This document shows positions 41,408 through 50,277 of a stretch of DNA of 64,000 nucleotides, in pieces. A model generated the notes under the pieces. That model saw only the letters and a program-made list of their open reading frames with translations, did no database searches and was not told where the DNA came from. Numbering within the stretch: position 1 is the first letter of the stretch; each line of letters starts with the position of its first letter. This DNA comes from SSSZ01 sp036732025. GTDB lineage: Bacteria > Pseudomonadota > Gammaproteobacteria > Burkholderiales > Rhodocyclaceae. The position numbers were made by a program, and so were the translations under genes. The stretch is from NCBI GenBank assembly GCA_036732025.1, contig DAINDE010000003.1, forward strand, positions 71,863-135,862. Reading direction: 5' to 3'.

Positions 41408-42161
41408 GTCTTTCCTTCTGGGCCACGGGCCGCAGGGCCTTGCCCCGCACCGGCGCCTTGCGCCAGGCCGGGGCGATCAGCCGCATGCCATGGACGCGCT
41501 TGACGGCGCGCAGCAGGTAGACGCCGCCGCCGAATCCCCACCAGCGGTCCCCGGCCAATTCCATGAAACGCCAGCGGCGCAGCCATTTCTCCTGGCGGCA
41601 GGGCGGCGCATAGCAGCCGAAGGCACCCCGGTCCACTTCGAAGCCCAGGAGCTTTAGCCAATCCTTCAGGCGCTGCACCGACAGGTAGCTGCCGTTCCAG
41701 GGGAAGGCGTCGCCGCATTGCCCGAAGCGGCGGCGCAATCCCCAAAGCGAGCGGGGGTTGAAGCCGAGGATCACCACCTGGCCTTCCGGGATAAGGATGC
41801 GTTCGACTTCGCGCAGAATCTGGTGCGGGTCGGCGTGGAATTCCAGGGCATGGGGCAGAACCACGAGATCGGTGCTGTGGGAGGCGAAGGGCAGGGCGGT
41901 GAGGTCGCAGAGGACATCCACGGCGCCTGCCTCCCCCGCCTTCTGGCGGAGGGGAATGCGGTTGGCGCGCAGGAAATCGCATTCCGGCAGGCCCAGTTGC
42001 AGGGCGTTGAAGCCGAAGACATCGGCGACCGTGGCGTCGACCCGGCCAAGCTCCCAATGGGTGACGTAACGGCCCTGGGGCGTGGCGAGCCATTCCGCCA
42101 GTCCGGGAACGAGCGTCGGGCGTACCGCGCCAGATTCCTGCAAGTTTTGGGTGTCGGTCAT
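41397..42161 (-). CDS. Class I SAM-dependent methyltransferase of unknown substrate
   Basis: 254 residues. Rossmann methyltransferase features are weak at motif I (DATVADVFGFNALQLGL) but clear later: VDVLCDLTALPFASHSTDLVVLPHALEFHADPHQILREVERILIPEGQVVILGFNP, here quoted in part, matches the Methyltransf_11-like pattern. Genes of this kind precede rnhA-dnaQ in many betaproteobacteria. Substrate unknown. Divergent from gloB across 158 bases. Confidence 0.8.
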   Translation of the reverse strand: MTDTQNLQESGAVRPTLVPGLAEWLATPQGRYVTHWELGRVDATVADVFGFNALQLGLPECDFLRANRIPLRQKAGEAGAVDVLCDLTALPFASHSTDLVVLPHALEFHADPHQILREVERILIPEGQVVILGFNPRSLWGLRRRFGQCGDAFPWNGSYLSVQRLKDWLKLLGFEVDRGAFGCYAPPCRQEKWLRRWRFMELAGDRWWGFGGGVYLLRAVKRVHGMRLIAPAWRKAPVRGKALRPVAQKERHGN

Positions 42162-42287
42162 TACCGCGCCGATGGAAGTTGCCGGGCCGGCCCGTAGTGC
42201 CGGCCCGAGTTGGATTCAGGAGCGGGGAAGTTTACAACGCTTTCGCCGCCCCGCATCCGCAGCCCGGTGTTTGCACGCCCGGCGCCC

Positions 42288-42293
42288 TATAAT
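42288..42293 (+). promoter_or_regulatory. -10 box TATAAT upstream of gloB
   Basis: Consensus TATAAT 27 bases before gloB ATG 42320. No good -35 is seen at 16-18 bases, so this may be an extended or weak promoter. Confidence 0.4.
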
Positions 42294-42319
42294 GAAATCA
42301 ATAACCGGAACGTGGCGCC

Positions 42320-43072
42320 ATGGAAATTTCCTTCATTCCTGCCTTCAAGGACAACTATATCTGGCTGTTGACCGAAGGCGAGCGGGCGGCCGTGGTCGAT
42401 CCCGGCGACGCCGGGCCGGTACGGGAGCGTCTGCGGGCCCGGGGTCTGCGCCTGGAGACCATCCTGGTGACCCATCACCATGCCGATCACCAGGGGGGCG
42501 TGGCCGCGCTGGCGGAGGAATGGCAGGCGGCAGTCCTCGGGCCGGCCGACGAGGCCATCGATGGCCGGACCCGGGCCCTGGCCGGCGGCGAGACCATCGA
42601 CGTCCTCGGCCAGAGGTTTTCAGTTCTCGCCGTGCCGGGGCATACCGCCGGCCACATCGCCTACCTCATGCCGGGGGCGGTGTTTTGCGGGGATACCCTG
42701 TTCGGCGCCGGCTGCGGACGCCTTTTCGAAGGCACCCCCGCACAGATGGCCGACTCCCTGGGCAAGCTGGCCGCCCTCCCCGAGGAGACGCGAATCCATT
42801 GTGCCCACGAATACACCGCCGCCAACCTGCGCTTCGCCGCAGCGGTGGAGCCCGACAACCCGGCGATCGCCGCCCGGCAGGGCCGGGTCGAGCGGCTGCG
42901 GGCCGCCGGGCAAGCGTCGGTGCCGTCGCTGTTGGCCGAGGAAAAGGCGACCAACCCCTTCCTGCGCTGCCGCGAACCGGCGGTCGTTGCCGCTGCCCGG
43001 CGTCATGGCGCGGCCAGTGATGGTCCCGTCGCCGTGTTCGCCGCCCTGCGGGCCTGGAAGGATGTATTTTAG
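42320..43072 (+). CDS. gloB: Hydroxyacylglutathione hydrolase (glyoxalase II)
   Basis: 250-residue metallo-beta-lactamase-fold thioesterase that splits S-D-lactoylglutathione. Metal motif THHHADHQGG, the later His in VPGHTAGHIAYL, Asp in FCGDTLFGAGCGRLFEG and the HCAHEYTAANLRFA segment are present, as is the C-terminal glutathione-binding helix domain. Its end overlaps the convergent response-regulator gene by four bases. Confidence 0.96.
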   Translation: MEISFIPAFKDNYIWLLTEGERAAVVDPGDAGPVRERLRARGLRLETILVTHHHADHQGGVAALAEEWQAAVLGPADEAIDGRTRALAGGETIDVLGQRFSVLAVPGHTAGHIAYLMPGAVFCGDTLFGAGCGRLFEGTPAQMADSLGKLAALPEETRIHCAHEYTAANLRFAAAVEPDNPAIAARQGRVERLRAAGQASVPSLLAEEKATNPFLRCREPAVVAAARRHGAASDGPVAVFAALRAWKDVF

Positions 43073-43467
43073 GCGGCCGGGGTCCGGCCGGCCCGGCCCG
43101 CTACCACGCGGGCCAGAGTGTCGAGGACCCGGGCGGCGTTGAAGGGTTTGACGATGAAGCCGGAAGCGCCGTTATCCATGGCTTCCTTGACGTTGTCGGG
43201 GCTGGCGTTGGCGGTGATCATGACCACGTCGATGTCCGCCTGGGCGGCCTTGATGGACCGCAGCGCCGCCAGGCCGTCCATTTCCGGCATCATGACGTCC
43301 AGGCAGACGATGTCGGGCTTGAGACGTTCGCACATGTCAACGGCGGCGGACCCGTTGCGGGCCTCGCCCACGACGTCGAATTCCTCGGCCCTGAGAATGC
43401 CGCGCAAGAGGGTGCGCATCATGTCGTTGTCGTCGACGATCAGGATTCTGCTTCGCTTGGCGTACAT
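43069..43467 (-). CDS. Single-domain CheY-like response regulator
   Basis: 132-residue receiver domain with no output domain. Acidic pair in RILIVDDNDMM, phospho-acceptor Asp in IVCLDVMMPEMDG, Thr in VVMITANAS and Lys in FIVKPFNAAR are intact. The start is taken at ATG 43467 (MYAKRSR), which best fits the family; the frame extends eight codons further. The partner kinase is unknown. Confidence 0.88.
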   Translation of the reverse strand: MYAKRSRILIVDDNDMMRTLLRGILRAEEFDVVGEARNGSAAVDMCERLKPDIVCLDVMMPEMDGLAALRSIKAAQADIDVVMITANASPDNVKEAMDNGASGFIVKPFNAARVLDTLARVVAGRAGRTPAA

Positions 43468-43495
43468 GATGGCGGGAGGGATTGGCGGCAACCCG

Positions 43496-43927
43496 TCAAT
43501 AGCACAGGCTGCGCAGGAAATATAGCGACAGCAGGCCGAGGGTCAGGGCGAAGCCGCCCCAGCCGAGGGCGCCTTTCAGCGCCTGGCGCGTTTCGTAATG
43601 GGCGTTGCGCTCGCGCAGGGCAAGATACTGGGTGATTTCGCCGAAAGTGGCCACGGTGGCGAGGGCGAAGAAGAAGGCGCCGCAGAAGAGGAAGAAGATC
43701 CCGGCTTCGCTCGGCTCCCGGCAGCGGGCGCCGCTGTAGCCCAGGAAGTGCAGGAGGGAGTCGGTGCGCAGGGCGAAATCCACCCCCAGGTAGATGACGA
43801 AGCCGAAGAGCGCCAGCAGGGCCAGAACGGCCCAGGTCTGCGGCCGGGTGAGGAGGACGCCGAGGCGGTGCAGGCTGTCGCCGATGGCGGCGGCCAGACG
43901 CCGCGGGAAGCTGGTCAGGGACGACAT
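43496..43927 (-). CDS. Membrane protein of unknown function
   Basis: 143 residues with three hydrophobic segments (WAVLALLALFGFVIYLGVDF, IFFLFCGAFFFALATVATF and the C-terminal WGGFALTLGLLSLYFL). I do not recognise the family. It lies on the same strand just upstream of the response regulator. Confidence 0.65.
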   Translation of the reverse strand: MSSLTSFPRRLAAAIGDSLHRLGVLLTRPQTWAVLALLALFGFVIYLGVDFALRTDSLLHFLGYSGARCREPSEAGIFFLFCGAFFFALATVATFGEITQYLALRERNAHYETRQALKGALGWGGFALTLGLLSLYFLRSLCY

Positions 43928-44012
43928 GGTTTTCCGGAAAGCTGGTGGTTGCCGCGATGGCTACATTATCGGCCAGTTGGCGTGCAAATGAAGGGTAGGC
44001 GGGGCAGGCGGC

Positions 44013-44885
44013 TCAATAGTCTCCCTGCCCCAGCGAGGCCTCGATGCGGTCCCGCAGGTCATCCAGCTCGCGGTCGCCGATGCTGAGGCAATCGAGGGCC
44101 TTGGGCAGGAGCGCGTCGGAAACCTCAATGGCGGTGTCGGCCTGGACCTCGTCGATGAGATGCTCGGCCACCATGGTCACGGCGATGAGGGCCTGGCACT
44201 CGCCGGGGAGGGTGGTTGGGGGCAGGTCGAAAGCGTCGGGCTCGTGATGAAAGCGCACCGCCTGGGCGAGGACCGGGGGCAGGCCCCAGTTCCTCACCAG
44301 CAGCATGCCGATGACCGGGTGGGAGCAGGGGAAGTAGGCCCGTTCCGCCTGCACCAGGGATGCGCCCGTTTCCCGCGCCTGCCGGAGCAGCGAGGCGTAT
44401 TCCGGATAGCGCTTGAGCATGAGGGGAATGCCGGCGTCGTGGAAAAGGGCGTAGGTATAGGCCACGTCTGGAGAGATGCCGACGTTGCGGCGGGCGATGA
44501 GGGCGGAGGCCGTGGCGGTGAGCAGCACACGGTTCCAGAAGAGTTCCATCTCCTCGCCGGGGGCGTCGTCAATGCTTGAGCGCAACGCCACCGAGATGAT
44601 GGCGCAGACCAGGGTCCGGGTGCCCAGGCGCTCGATGGCCTTGGGTACGCTGCTGATACCGCTGTTGCCGTACAGGGCCGAGTTGGCCAGCTTGAGGGCG
44701 GCGGCCGAGAGGGCCGGGTCGGCGGTGATGATGCGGCCCAGATTGCGCAGGTCCGGCGCCTCCTTCTGTACCTCGGCCAGGGCTTCCTGGGCGACGGCGG
44801 GGCAGGCCGGGATGGCGATGGTGGCGAGGACCTTTTCGATGTCGGCCGGGCTCAACACCGGGTCGGCGAGTACTTTGCGGTGCAT
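44013..44885 (-). CDS. HDOD-domain signalling protein
   Basis: 290 residues. The HDOD domain covers most of the protein (IPACPAVAQEALAEVQKE, GRIITADPALSAAALKLANS, AIERLGTRTLVCAI, ALFHDAGIPLMLKRYPEY). HDOD proteins are metal-free relatives of HD hydrolases used in regulation. ATG 44885 has AGGGA just upstream; ATG 44915 is an alternative giving ten extra residues. It follows rtcB closely on the same strand. Confidence 0.85.
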   Translation of the reverse strand: MHRKVLADPVLSPADIEKVLATIAIPACPAVAQEALAEVQKEAPDLRNLGRIITADPALSAAALKLANSALYGNSGISSVPKAIERLGTRTLVCAIISVALRSSIDDAPGEEMELFWNRVLLTATASALIARRNVGISPDVAYTYALFHDAGIPLMLKRYPEYASLLRQARETGASLVQAERAYFPCSHPVIGMLLVRNWGLPPVLAQAVRFHHEPDAFDLPPTTLPGECQALIAVTMVAEHLIDEVQADTAIEVSDALLPKALDCLSIGDRELDDLRDRIEASLGQGDY

Positions 44886-44932
44886 GTGGATTTCCCTGTT
44901 TGTTCTTGTAGGCATTTTCTTACCGGTGGATT

Positions 44933-46138
44933 CTATCCTTTCACGCAGGCCATCTGCTTCAAGGTATGGACAACTTCCACCAGATCGCTCTGGTTGGCCA
45001 TCACCGTGTCGATGTCCTTGTAGGCACCGGGGATTTCGTCCACCACGCCCTTGTCCTTGCGGCACACCACGCCTTCCGTCTGGCGGGCCAGATCGGTGGC
45101 GGTGAAGCGCTTTTGCGCCGCCGTCCGGCTCATGCGGCGGCCGGCGCCGTGGGCGCAGGACTGGAAGCTCTCCGGGTTGCCCTTGCCGCGCACGATGTAG
45201 GAGCGGGCCCCCATGCTGCCGGGGATGATGCCCGGTTCGCCGGCGCCGGCGTGGATCGCCCCCTTGCGCGTGACCCACACGCTGGCGCCGAAGTGCCGTT
45301 CCCGGGCCACGTAGTTGTGGTGGCAATTGACCACTTCCGAGGTGACGGAAAAGGGCGGCAGGTGGCGGCTCAGGGCGGAAAGGACGAGATCGAGCATGCA
45401 CTGGCGGTTCTGCCGCGCGTAGTCCTGGGCCCAGTGGACCGCCTCCACGTAATCGTCGAAATGGCGGGTGCCCTCGGCGAGGTAGGCGAGGTCGCGGTCC
45501 GGCAGTTGCGCCTGGAGGCGCTCCATGTCCCGCCGGGCCAGTTCGATGAAGTAAGTGCCGATGGCGTTGCCCATGCCGCGGCTGCCGGAGTGGAGCATCA
45601 CCCACAGGCGGCTGGCCTCGTCGAGGCAGAGTTCGATGAAGTGGTTGCCGCCGCCCAGGGTGCCGAGCTGGCGCACCCAGTCGGAATTGCGGCCGATCCT
45701 TTTCTCCACCCCGGGGTGCTTTCCCAGGATGCGCCGCAGGGGTGCGGCGAAGGGGCGAGCGGCGTCGCGCAGGGCTCGGTTTTCCTCGTGCTGGTCGAAG
45801 CCCACCGGGACGTCGCGGACGATCTGGTCATAGATGCGGCGCAGGCGCCGCTCGTCGAGGGCGTCGGCCGCCAGCGACAGGCGGGCCGCCACCATGCCGC
45901 AGCCGATGTCGACGCCGACGGCGGCGGGGATGATCGCTTCCCGGGTGGCAATGACGCTGCCGACCGTGGCGCCGATGCCCTGATGCACGTCGGGCATGGC
46001 CGCCACGTGGTGGAAGACGATGGGCAGGCGGGCGATGTTCCGCAACTGGGCGAGGGCGCCTTCCTCCACCTCGTCGGTATAGATCGCGACGGGGACGGGG
46101 CCATCGGTGAGGGTGCGGCGTACAGGCATGTCCGCCAT
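44933..46138 (-). CDS. rtcB: RtcB RNA ligase family protein
   Basis: 401 residues. Metal- and GMP-binding signatures are present: PDVHQGIGATVGSVIAT, the Cys site AVGVDIGCGMVA, the HxxxH region LGGGNHFIELCLD, HSGSRGMGN, and the guanylylated His in SCAHGAGRRMSR. RtcB joins 2',3'-cyclic phosphate and 5'-OH RNA ends in repair. No rtcA or archease gene is adjacent; an HDOD gene follows. Divergent from rmuC across 33 bases. Confidence 0.92.
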   Translation of the reverse strand: MADMPVRRTLTDGPVPVAIYTDEVEEGALAQLRNIARLPIVFHHVAAMPDVHQGIGATVGSVIATREAIIPAAVGVDIGCGMVAARLSLAADALDERRLRRIYDQIVRDVPVGFDQHEENRALRDAARPFAAPLRRILGKHPGVEKRIGRNSDWVRQLGTLGGGNHFIELCLDEASRLWVMLHSGSRGMGNAIGTYFIELARRDMERLQAQLPDRDLAYLAEGTRHFDDYVEAVHWAQDYARQNRQCMLDLVLSALSRHLPPFSVTSEVVNCHHNYVARERHFGASVWVTRKGAIHAGAGEPGIIPGSMGARSYIVRGKGNPESFQSCAHGAGRRMSRTAAQKRFTATDLARQTEGVVCRKDKGVVDEIPGAYKDIDTVMANQSDLVEVVHTLKQMACVKG

Positions 46139-46171
46139 TTTCTGTCAGAATCCGGGAAAAAGGAGTTTTCG

Positions 46172-47503
46172 ATGACGGAATGGATGGGATTGGGGCTGGT
46201 GGCCGCAGTGATTGCGGTCATCGTCCTGCAGGTGCTGCTCCTGTTGCGGGGCGGCAAGGATTATAGCGCCGCGGCGCTGCAAGCGCTGCAGGACGCCCAG
46301 GCGAAGGGCCTGGAAAGGCTGGAGCGGGAATTGCGGGAAGAGCTGGCGCGGGGGCGCCGGGAGGACGCGGAGGAGGCCTTCCGCGACCGGGAAGAGCGGG
46401 CCCAGTCGGCCAACCTTCTCAGCCAGGCGGTGACCACCCAGGTGACCCAGCTCGGCAGCCTGCAGGCGGAACGGCTGGAAGCCTTCGCCCGGGAGCTGAC
46501 CCGTTTCTCCATCGGCCTCGACGAGCGTTTCGAGCGCCTCAAGGTCGCGGTGGAAGGGCGCCTGGCGGCCATCCAGACGGACAACGCCGCCAAGCTCGAG
46601 GAAATGCGCAAGACGGTGGACGAGAAACTGCACGCCACCCTTGAGCAGCGCCTGGGGGAATCCTTCAAGCTGGTCAGCGATCGCCTGGAGCAGGTCCATC
46701 GCGGCCTCGGCGAGATGCACACCCTGGCCGCCGGCGTCGGCGACCTCAAGCGCGTCCTGACCAACGTCAAGACCCGCGGCACCTGGGGCGAAGTGCAACT
46801 GGCGGCCCTGCTGGAACAACTGCTCACCGCCGACCAGTTCGCCGCCAATGTGGCCACCCGGCCCGGCAGCGGCGAGCGCGTCGATTTCGCCATCCGCCTG
46901 CCGGGCAAGGACGATGGCGCCGTGGTCTGGCTGCCGGTGGACGCCAAGTTTCCCATCGAGGACTACCAGCGCCTGCTGGAGGCCCAGGAGCGGGCCGATC
47001 CGGCCGGCGTCGAAGAGGCCGCCAAGGCCATCGAGGTACGCCTGAAGGGCGAGGCCAGGAGCATCCGCGACAAGTACGTGGCGCCGCCCCACACCACCGA
47101 TTTCGCCATCCTCTACCTGCCGGTGGAAGGCCTTTACGCCGAGGCCCTGCGCCGCCCCGGCCTGGCCGAGGCCCTGCAGCGGGAATGGCGGGTCAGCCTG
47201 GCCGGGCCGACCACCCTGGCGGCCATGCTCAACAGCCTGCAGATGGGTTTCCGTACCCTGGCCATCGAACAGCGCTCGGCGGAGGTATGGGCGGTGCTGG
47301 GGGCGGTGAAGAGCGAATTCGGCAAGTTCGGCGAGGCCCTGGCCCACACCAAGAAGAAGCTGGAAGAGGCGAGCAGCAGCATCGGCAAGGCGGAAACCCG
47401 GACCCGGGTCCTCACCCGCAAGCTGAAGGAGGTGGAGGCGCTGCCGGCGGCGGACGGCGAGCGGCTGATCGGGGCGGTGGATTTCGATGCCGACGAGGAG
47501 TGA
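46172..47503 (+). CDS. rmuC: RmuC-family DNA recombination protein
   Basis: 443 residues: N-terminal membrane helix (GLGLVAAVIAVIVLQVLLLL), a long coiled coil (residues ~30-190) and the RmuC nuclease-like core (LKRVLTNVKTRGTWGEVQL, VWLPVDAKFPIEDYQRLLEA, TTDFAILYLPVEGLYAEAL). RmuC limits inversions between short repeats. ATG 46172 follows AAAAGGAG. Confidence 0.94.
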   Translation: MTEWMGLGLVAAVIAVIVLQVLLLLRGGKDYSAAALQALQDAQAKGLERLERELREELARGRREDAEEAFRDREERAQSANLLSQAVTTQVTQLGSLQAERLEAFARELTRFSIGLDERFERLKVAVEGRLAAIQTDNAAKLEEMRKTVDEKLHATLEQRLGESFKLVSDRLEQVHRGLGEMHTLAAGVGDLKRVLTNVKTRGTWGEVQLAALLEQLLTADQFAANVATRPGSGERVDFAIRLPGKDDGAVVWLPVDAKFPIEDYQRLLEAQERADPAGVEEAAKAIEVRLKGEARSIRDKYVAPPHTTDFAILYLPVEGLYAEALRRPGLAEALQREWRVSLAGPTTLAAMLNSLQMGFRTLAIEQRSAEVWAVLGAVKSEFGKFGEALAHTKKKLEEASSSIGKAETRTRVLTRKLKEVEALPAADGERLIGAVDFDADEE

Positions 47504-47921
47504 GCTGGCAGCGGCCTTCGGCGCCACCACCTACCGCGTCTTCCTGCCCGGGGGTGCCCTGGATCTGCGGCTCGGGCAGGCCTCGGCTGAATTTTCCGCC
47601 TGGCTGGCCGATAACGGGATTGAGCGCTGGGCCATCCTCACGGCCTGGAATCCCGGGGGCGAGCGCCGCTCCCCGGCCGACAACGCGGCGCGCCAGTCGG
47701 CCCTGGAGGTGGCGCTGCTGGAAAAGGGCCGCGAGCCCTACGCCGGCGAGAATGTGGCCGATGCAGGGGATTGGCCGGTGGAGGAAACCTGCTTCGTTCC
47801 CGGCATTGCCGGCGGCGAGGCCTTGGCCCTGGCCGCCGCCTTCGGGCAGGCGGCCATCGTGGCCGGAGACGGCAGCGGACTGCCGCGATTGATGTGGACG
47901 GATGGCGGAGACAATGACTAG
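47487..47921 (+). CDS. DUF3293-family protein
   Basis: 144 residues beginning inside the end of rmuC and ending inside the start of the kinase gene. WAILTAWNPGG, then RRSPADNAARQSALEVAL and the E-TCFVPGI segment match the DUF3293 pattern. Function unknown. Overlaps on both sides suggest one transcript. Confidence 0.8.
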   Translation: MPTRSELAAAFGATTYRVFLPGGALDLRLGQASAEFSAWLADNGIERWAILTAWNPGGERRSPADNAARQSALEVALLEKGREPYAGENVADAGDWPVEETCFVPGIAGGEALALAAAFGQAAIVAGDGSGLPRLMWTDGGDND

Positions 47922-50268
47922 AAAAATCGGGCGTTTCGAAATACGCCGGGAACTGGGGCGCGGGGCCCAGAGCGTGGTCTGGCTGGGCTACGACCCGCAG
48001 TTGCAGCGGGAGATCGCCATCAAGACCCTGCGTCCGGAAACCGTGGAAAGCCAGGGCATGCTGAGCGAGGCGCGGACCGTGAGCAAGCTGCGCCACCCCA
48101 ACATCGTGCCCATCTTCGAAGCCGGGGAGGAGGGAGGCGAGGTCTACCTCGTCTTCGAGTACGTGCCCGGCACCAGCCTGGCGGAATTCCTCAAGACCAG
48201 CGGCGCCCTGCCGCCGGTGAAGGCGGTGACGCTGCTGCGCCCCATCCTCGACGCCATCGGCCATGCCCACGCCCAGGGCATCATCCACCGGGACCTGAAG
48301 CCTTCCAACATCCTCCTCGACGAGCACGGCAACCCGCGGGTCATGGATTTCGGCATTGCCGCCCGGGTCGAGGGGCAGAACGCCACCGGCGAGGACTACA
48401 GTGGGACGCCGGCCTACATGGCGCCCGAGTATGTGGAACGGCGCGAGATCAGCGAACGCGCCGACCTCTTCGCCGCCGGCCTCATGCTCTACGAGATGCT
48501 CACCGGCCAGCGGGCGGTGAGCGGCGACAATGTCTTCGCCGTCATGCGGCGCATCGCCAGCAGCGACATCCGGCTGCCGGCGGATTTCGCCGACGAGCGC
48601 CTGGCGGCGGTGGTGCACAAGGCCCTGGCGCGGGATGCCGGCTTGCGCTACCAGAGCGCCGCCCAATTCGCCGAGGCCCTGGACGAATACCTGGACCCCG
48701 CCGAGGATGCCGGCAGCCGCGGCGAAGGCAAGCAGGCCACCCTGGAGTTCCTGCTCCGGCGCATGCGCCACAAGAGCGATTTCCCCGCCCTCTCGGAATC
48801 CGTCAGCGCCATCAACAAGATCGCCAACAGCGAGACGGAGAGCATCAACAAGCTATCCAATTCCATCCTCAAGGATTTCGCACTGACCAACAAGCTGCTG
48901 CGCCTGGTCAATTCCGCCTATTTCCGGCCGGCCGGCGGCGGCAGCATCAGCACCGTGTCGCGGGCGGTGATCGTGCTGGGCTTCGAGGCCGTGCGCAATA
49001 TCGCCATCACCGTGCTGCTGTTCGAGCACCTGCAGAACAAGGCCAACGCCACCCAGCTCAAGGAGGAATTCCTGCGGGCCAACCTGGCCGGCATCCTGGC
49101 CAAGGACATTTCCGCCGCCGCGCAGATGCGCGACCTGGAGCAGACTTTCATCTGCGCCCTGTTCCACAACCTGGGGCGCCTCCTCGGCCAGTACTACTTC
49201 CCCGAGGAGAGCGAGGAAATCCGCCGCCTGGCGGCCCAGAAGAACTGCAGCGAGGACGTCGCCTCCCGCCAGGTGCTGGGCATCAGCTTCGAGGATCTGG
49301 GCATCGCCATTGCCCGCCAGTGGGGCTTTCCGCCGGTCATCGTCAATACCATGCGCAAGCTGCCGGCCGGCCATGTCCGCCGTCCGGGCAGCCAGGAGGA
49401 GCGCCTGCAGGTGCTGGCCGGCATGGCCAACGAACTGTGCGCCGTCATCGCCCAGGCGACGCCGGAAGTCCGCGACCGGGAGATGAAGAAAGCCGTCGCC
49501 CGCTTCGCCGACGCCGTGCCCCTGGAACACAAGGAGGTGGAACAGGCCGTGGGGCGCTCCATCGAGCAGGTGGGCGACTTCGCCCGCATCATCCACCTCA
49601 ACCTGCAGCAGACGGCCTTCGGGCGGCAGATGCGGCTGTTTGCCAGTCCGGCCGGGAGCGCCGCGGCGGCGGTGGATGACGACGAGACCATCCTCGGTGC
49701 CCAGGGCCCCTTCATCGGCGCCGACGGGGAGGAGGGCGGCGGCGCCCCCAAGGAGGACGCCCAGACCATCCTTGCCGCCGGCATCCAGGACATCAGCAAC
49801 ACCCTGGTGGACGACTACAAGCTCAACGACATCCTGCGCATCATCCTGGAGACCATGTACCGGGCCATGGGCTTCAAGCGCGTGGTGCTGTGCATCCGGG
49901 ACGCCAAGGCGGGCTGCATGCAGGGGCGCTTCGGTTTCGGCCCCGACGCCAACGACGTGGCGCGGCATTTCCGCTTTCCCCTGACCTTCACGCCGGACAT
50001 CTTCCATGCGGCGACGTCCAAGGGGGTGGATATCCTCATCAGCGACATCGACGACCCCAAGATCGCCGGGCGCATCCCGGAGTGGTACCGCAAGGCGGTG
50101 ACCGCCCGCTCCTTCGTGCTCTTTCCCCTCAACATCAAGGGCAGCCCGGTGGCCCTGATCTACGCCGACATGGACGAGGCCGGGGGTATCGACATCCCGG
50201 AAAGGGAACTGTCCCTGCTGCGCACCCTGCGCAACCAGGCCGTGCTGGCCATCAAGCAGGGGTCGTGA
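47902..50268 (+). CDS. Ser/Thr protein kinase fused to HDOD and GAF-like domains
   Basis: 788 residues. The N-terminal Hanks-type kinase (residues ~5-265) has GRFEIRRELGRGAQSVVWLG, the Lys in IAIKTLRPE, catalytic HRDLKPSNILLD and VMDFGIA. A HDOD domain follows (~285-500: FALTNKLLRLVNSAYFRPAG, ALFHNLGRLLGQYYF). The C-terminal ~170 residues resemble a GAF sensor (LNDILRIILETMYRAMGFKR, NQAVLAI). All kinase catalytic residues are present. Kinase, HDOD and GAF-like domains in one chain imply a signalling hub; input and target are unknown. Confidence 0.9.
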   Translation: MAETMTRKIGRFEIRRELGRGAQSVVWLGYDPQLQREIAIKTLRPETVESQGMLSEARTVSKLRHPNIVPIFEAGEEGGEVYLVFEYVPGTSLAEFLKTSGALPPVKAVTLLRPILDAIGHAHAQGIIHRDLKPSNILLDEHGNPRVMDFGIAARVEGQNATGEDYSGTPAYMAPEYVERREISERADLFAAGLMLYEMLTGQRAVSGDNVFAVMRRIASSDIRLPADFADERLAAVVHKALARDAGLRYQSAAQFAEALDEYLDPAEDAGSRGEGKQATLEFLLRRMRHKSDFPALSESVSAINKIANSETESINKLSNSILKDFALTNKLLRLVNSAYFRPAGGGSISTVSRAVIVLGFEAVRNIAITVLLFEHLQNKANATQLKEEFLRANLAGILAKDISAAAQMRDLEQTFICALFHNLGRLLGQYYFPEESEEIRRLAAQKNCSEDVASRQVLGISFEDLGIAIARQWGFPPVIVNTMRKLPAGHVRRPGSQEERLQVLAGMANELCAVIAQATPEVRDREMKKAVARFADAVPLEHKEVEQAVGRSIEQVGDFARIIHLNLQQTAFGRQMRLFASPAGSAAAAVDDDETILGAQGPFIGADGEEGGGAPKEDAQTILAAGIQDISNTLVDDYKLNDILRIILETMYRAMGFKRVVLCIRDAKAGCMQGRFGFGPDANDVARHFRFPLTFTPDIFHAATSKGVDILISDIDDPKIAGRIPEWYRKAVTARSFVLFPLNIKGSPVALIYADMDEAGGIDIPERELSLLRTLRNQAVLAIKQGS

Positions 50269-50277
50269 CGGCGGGGC

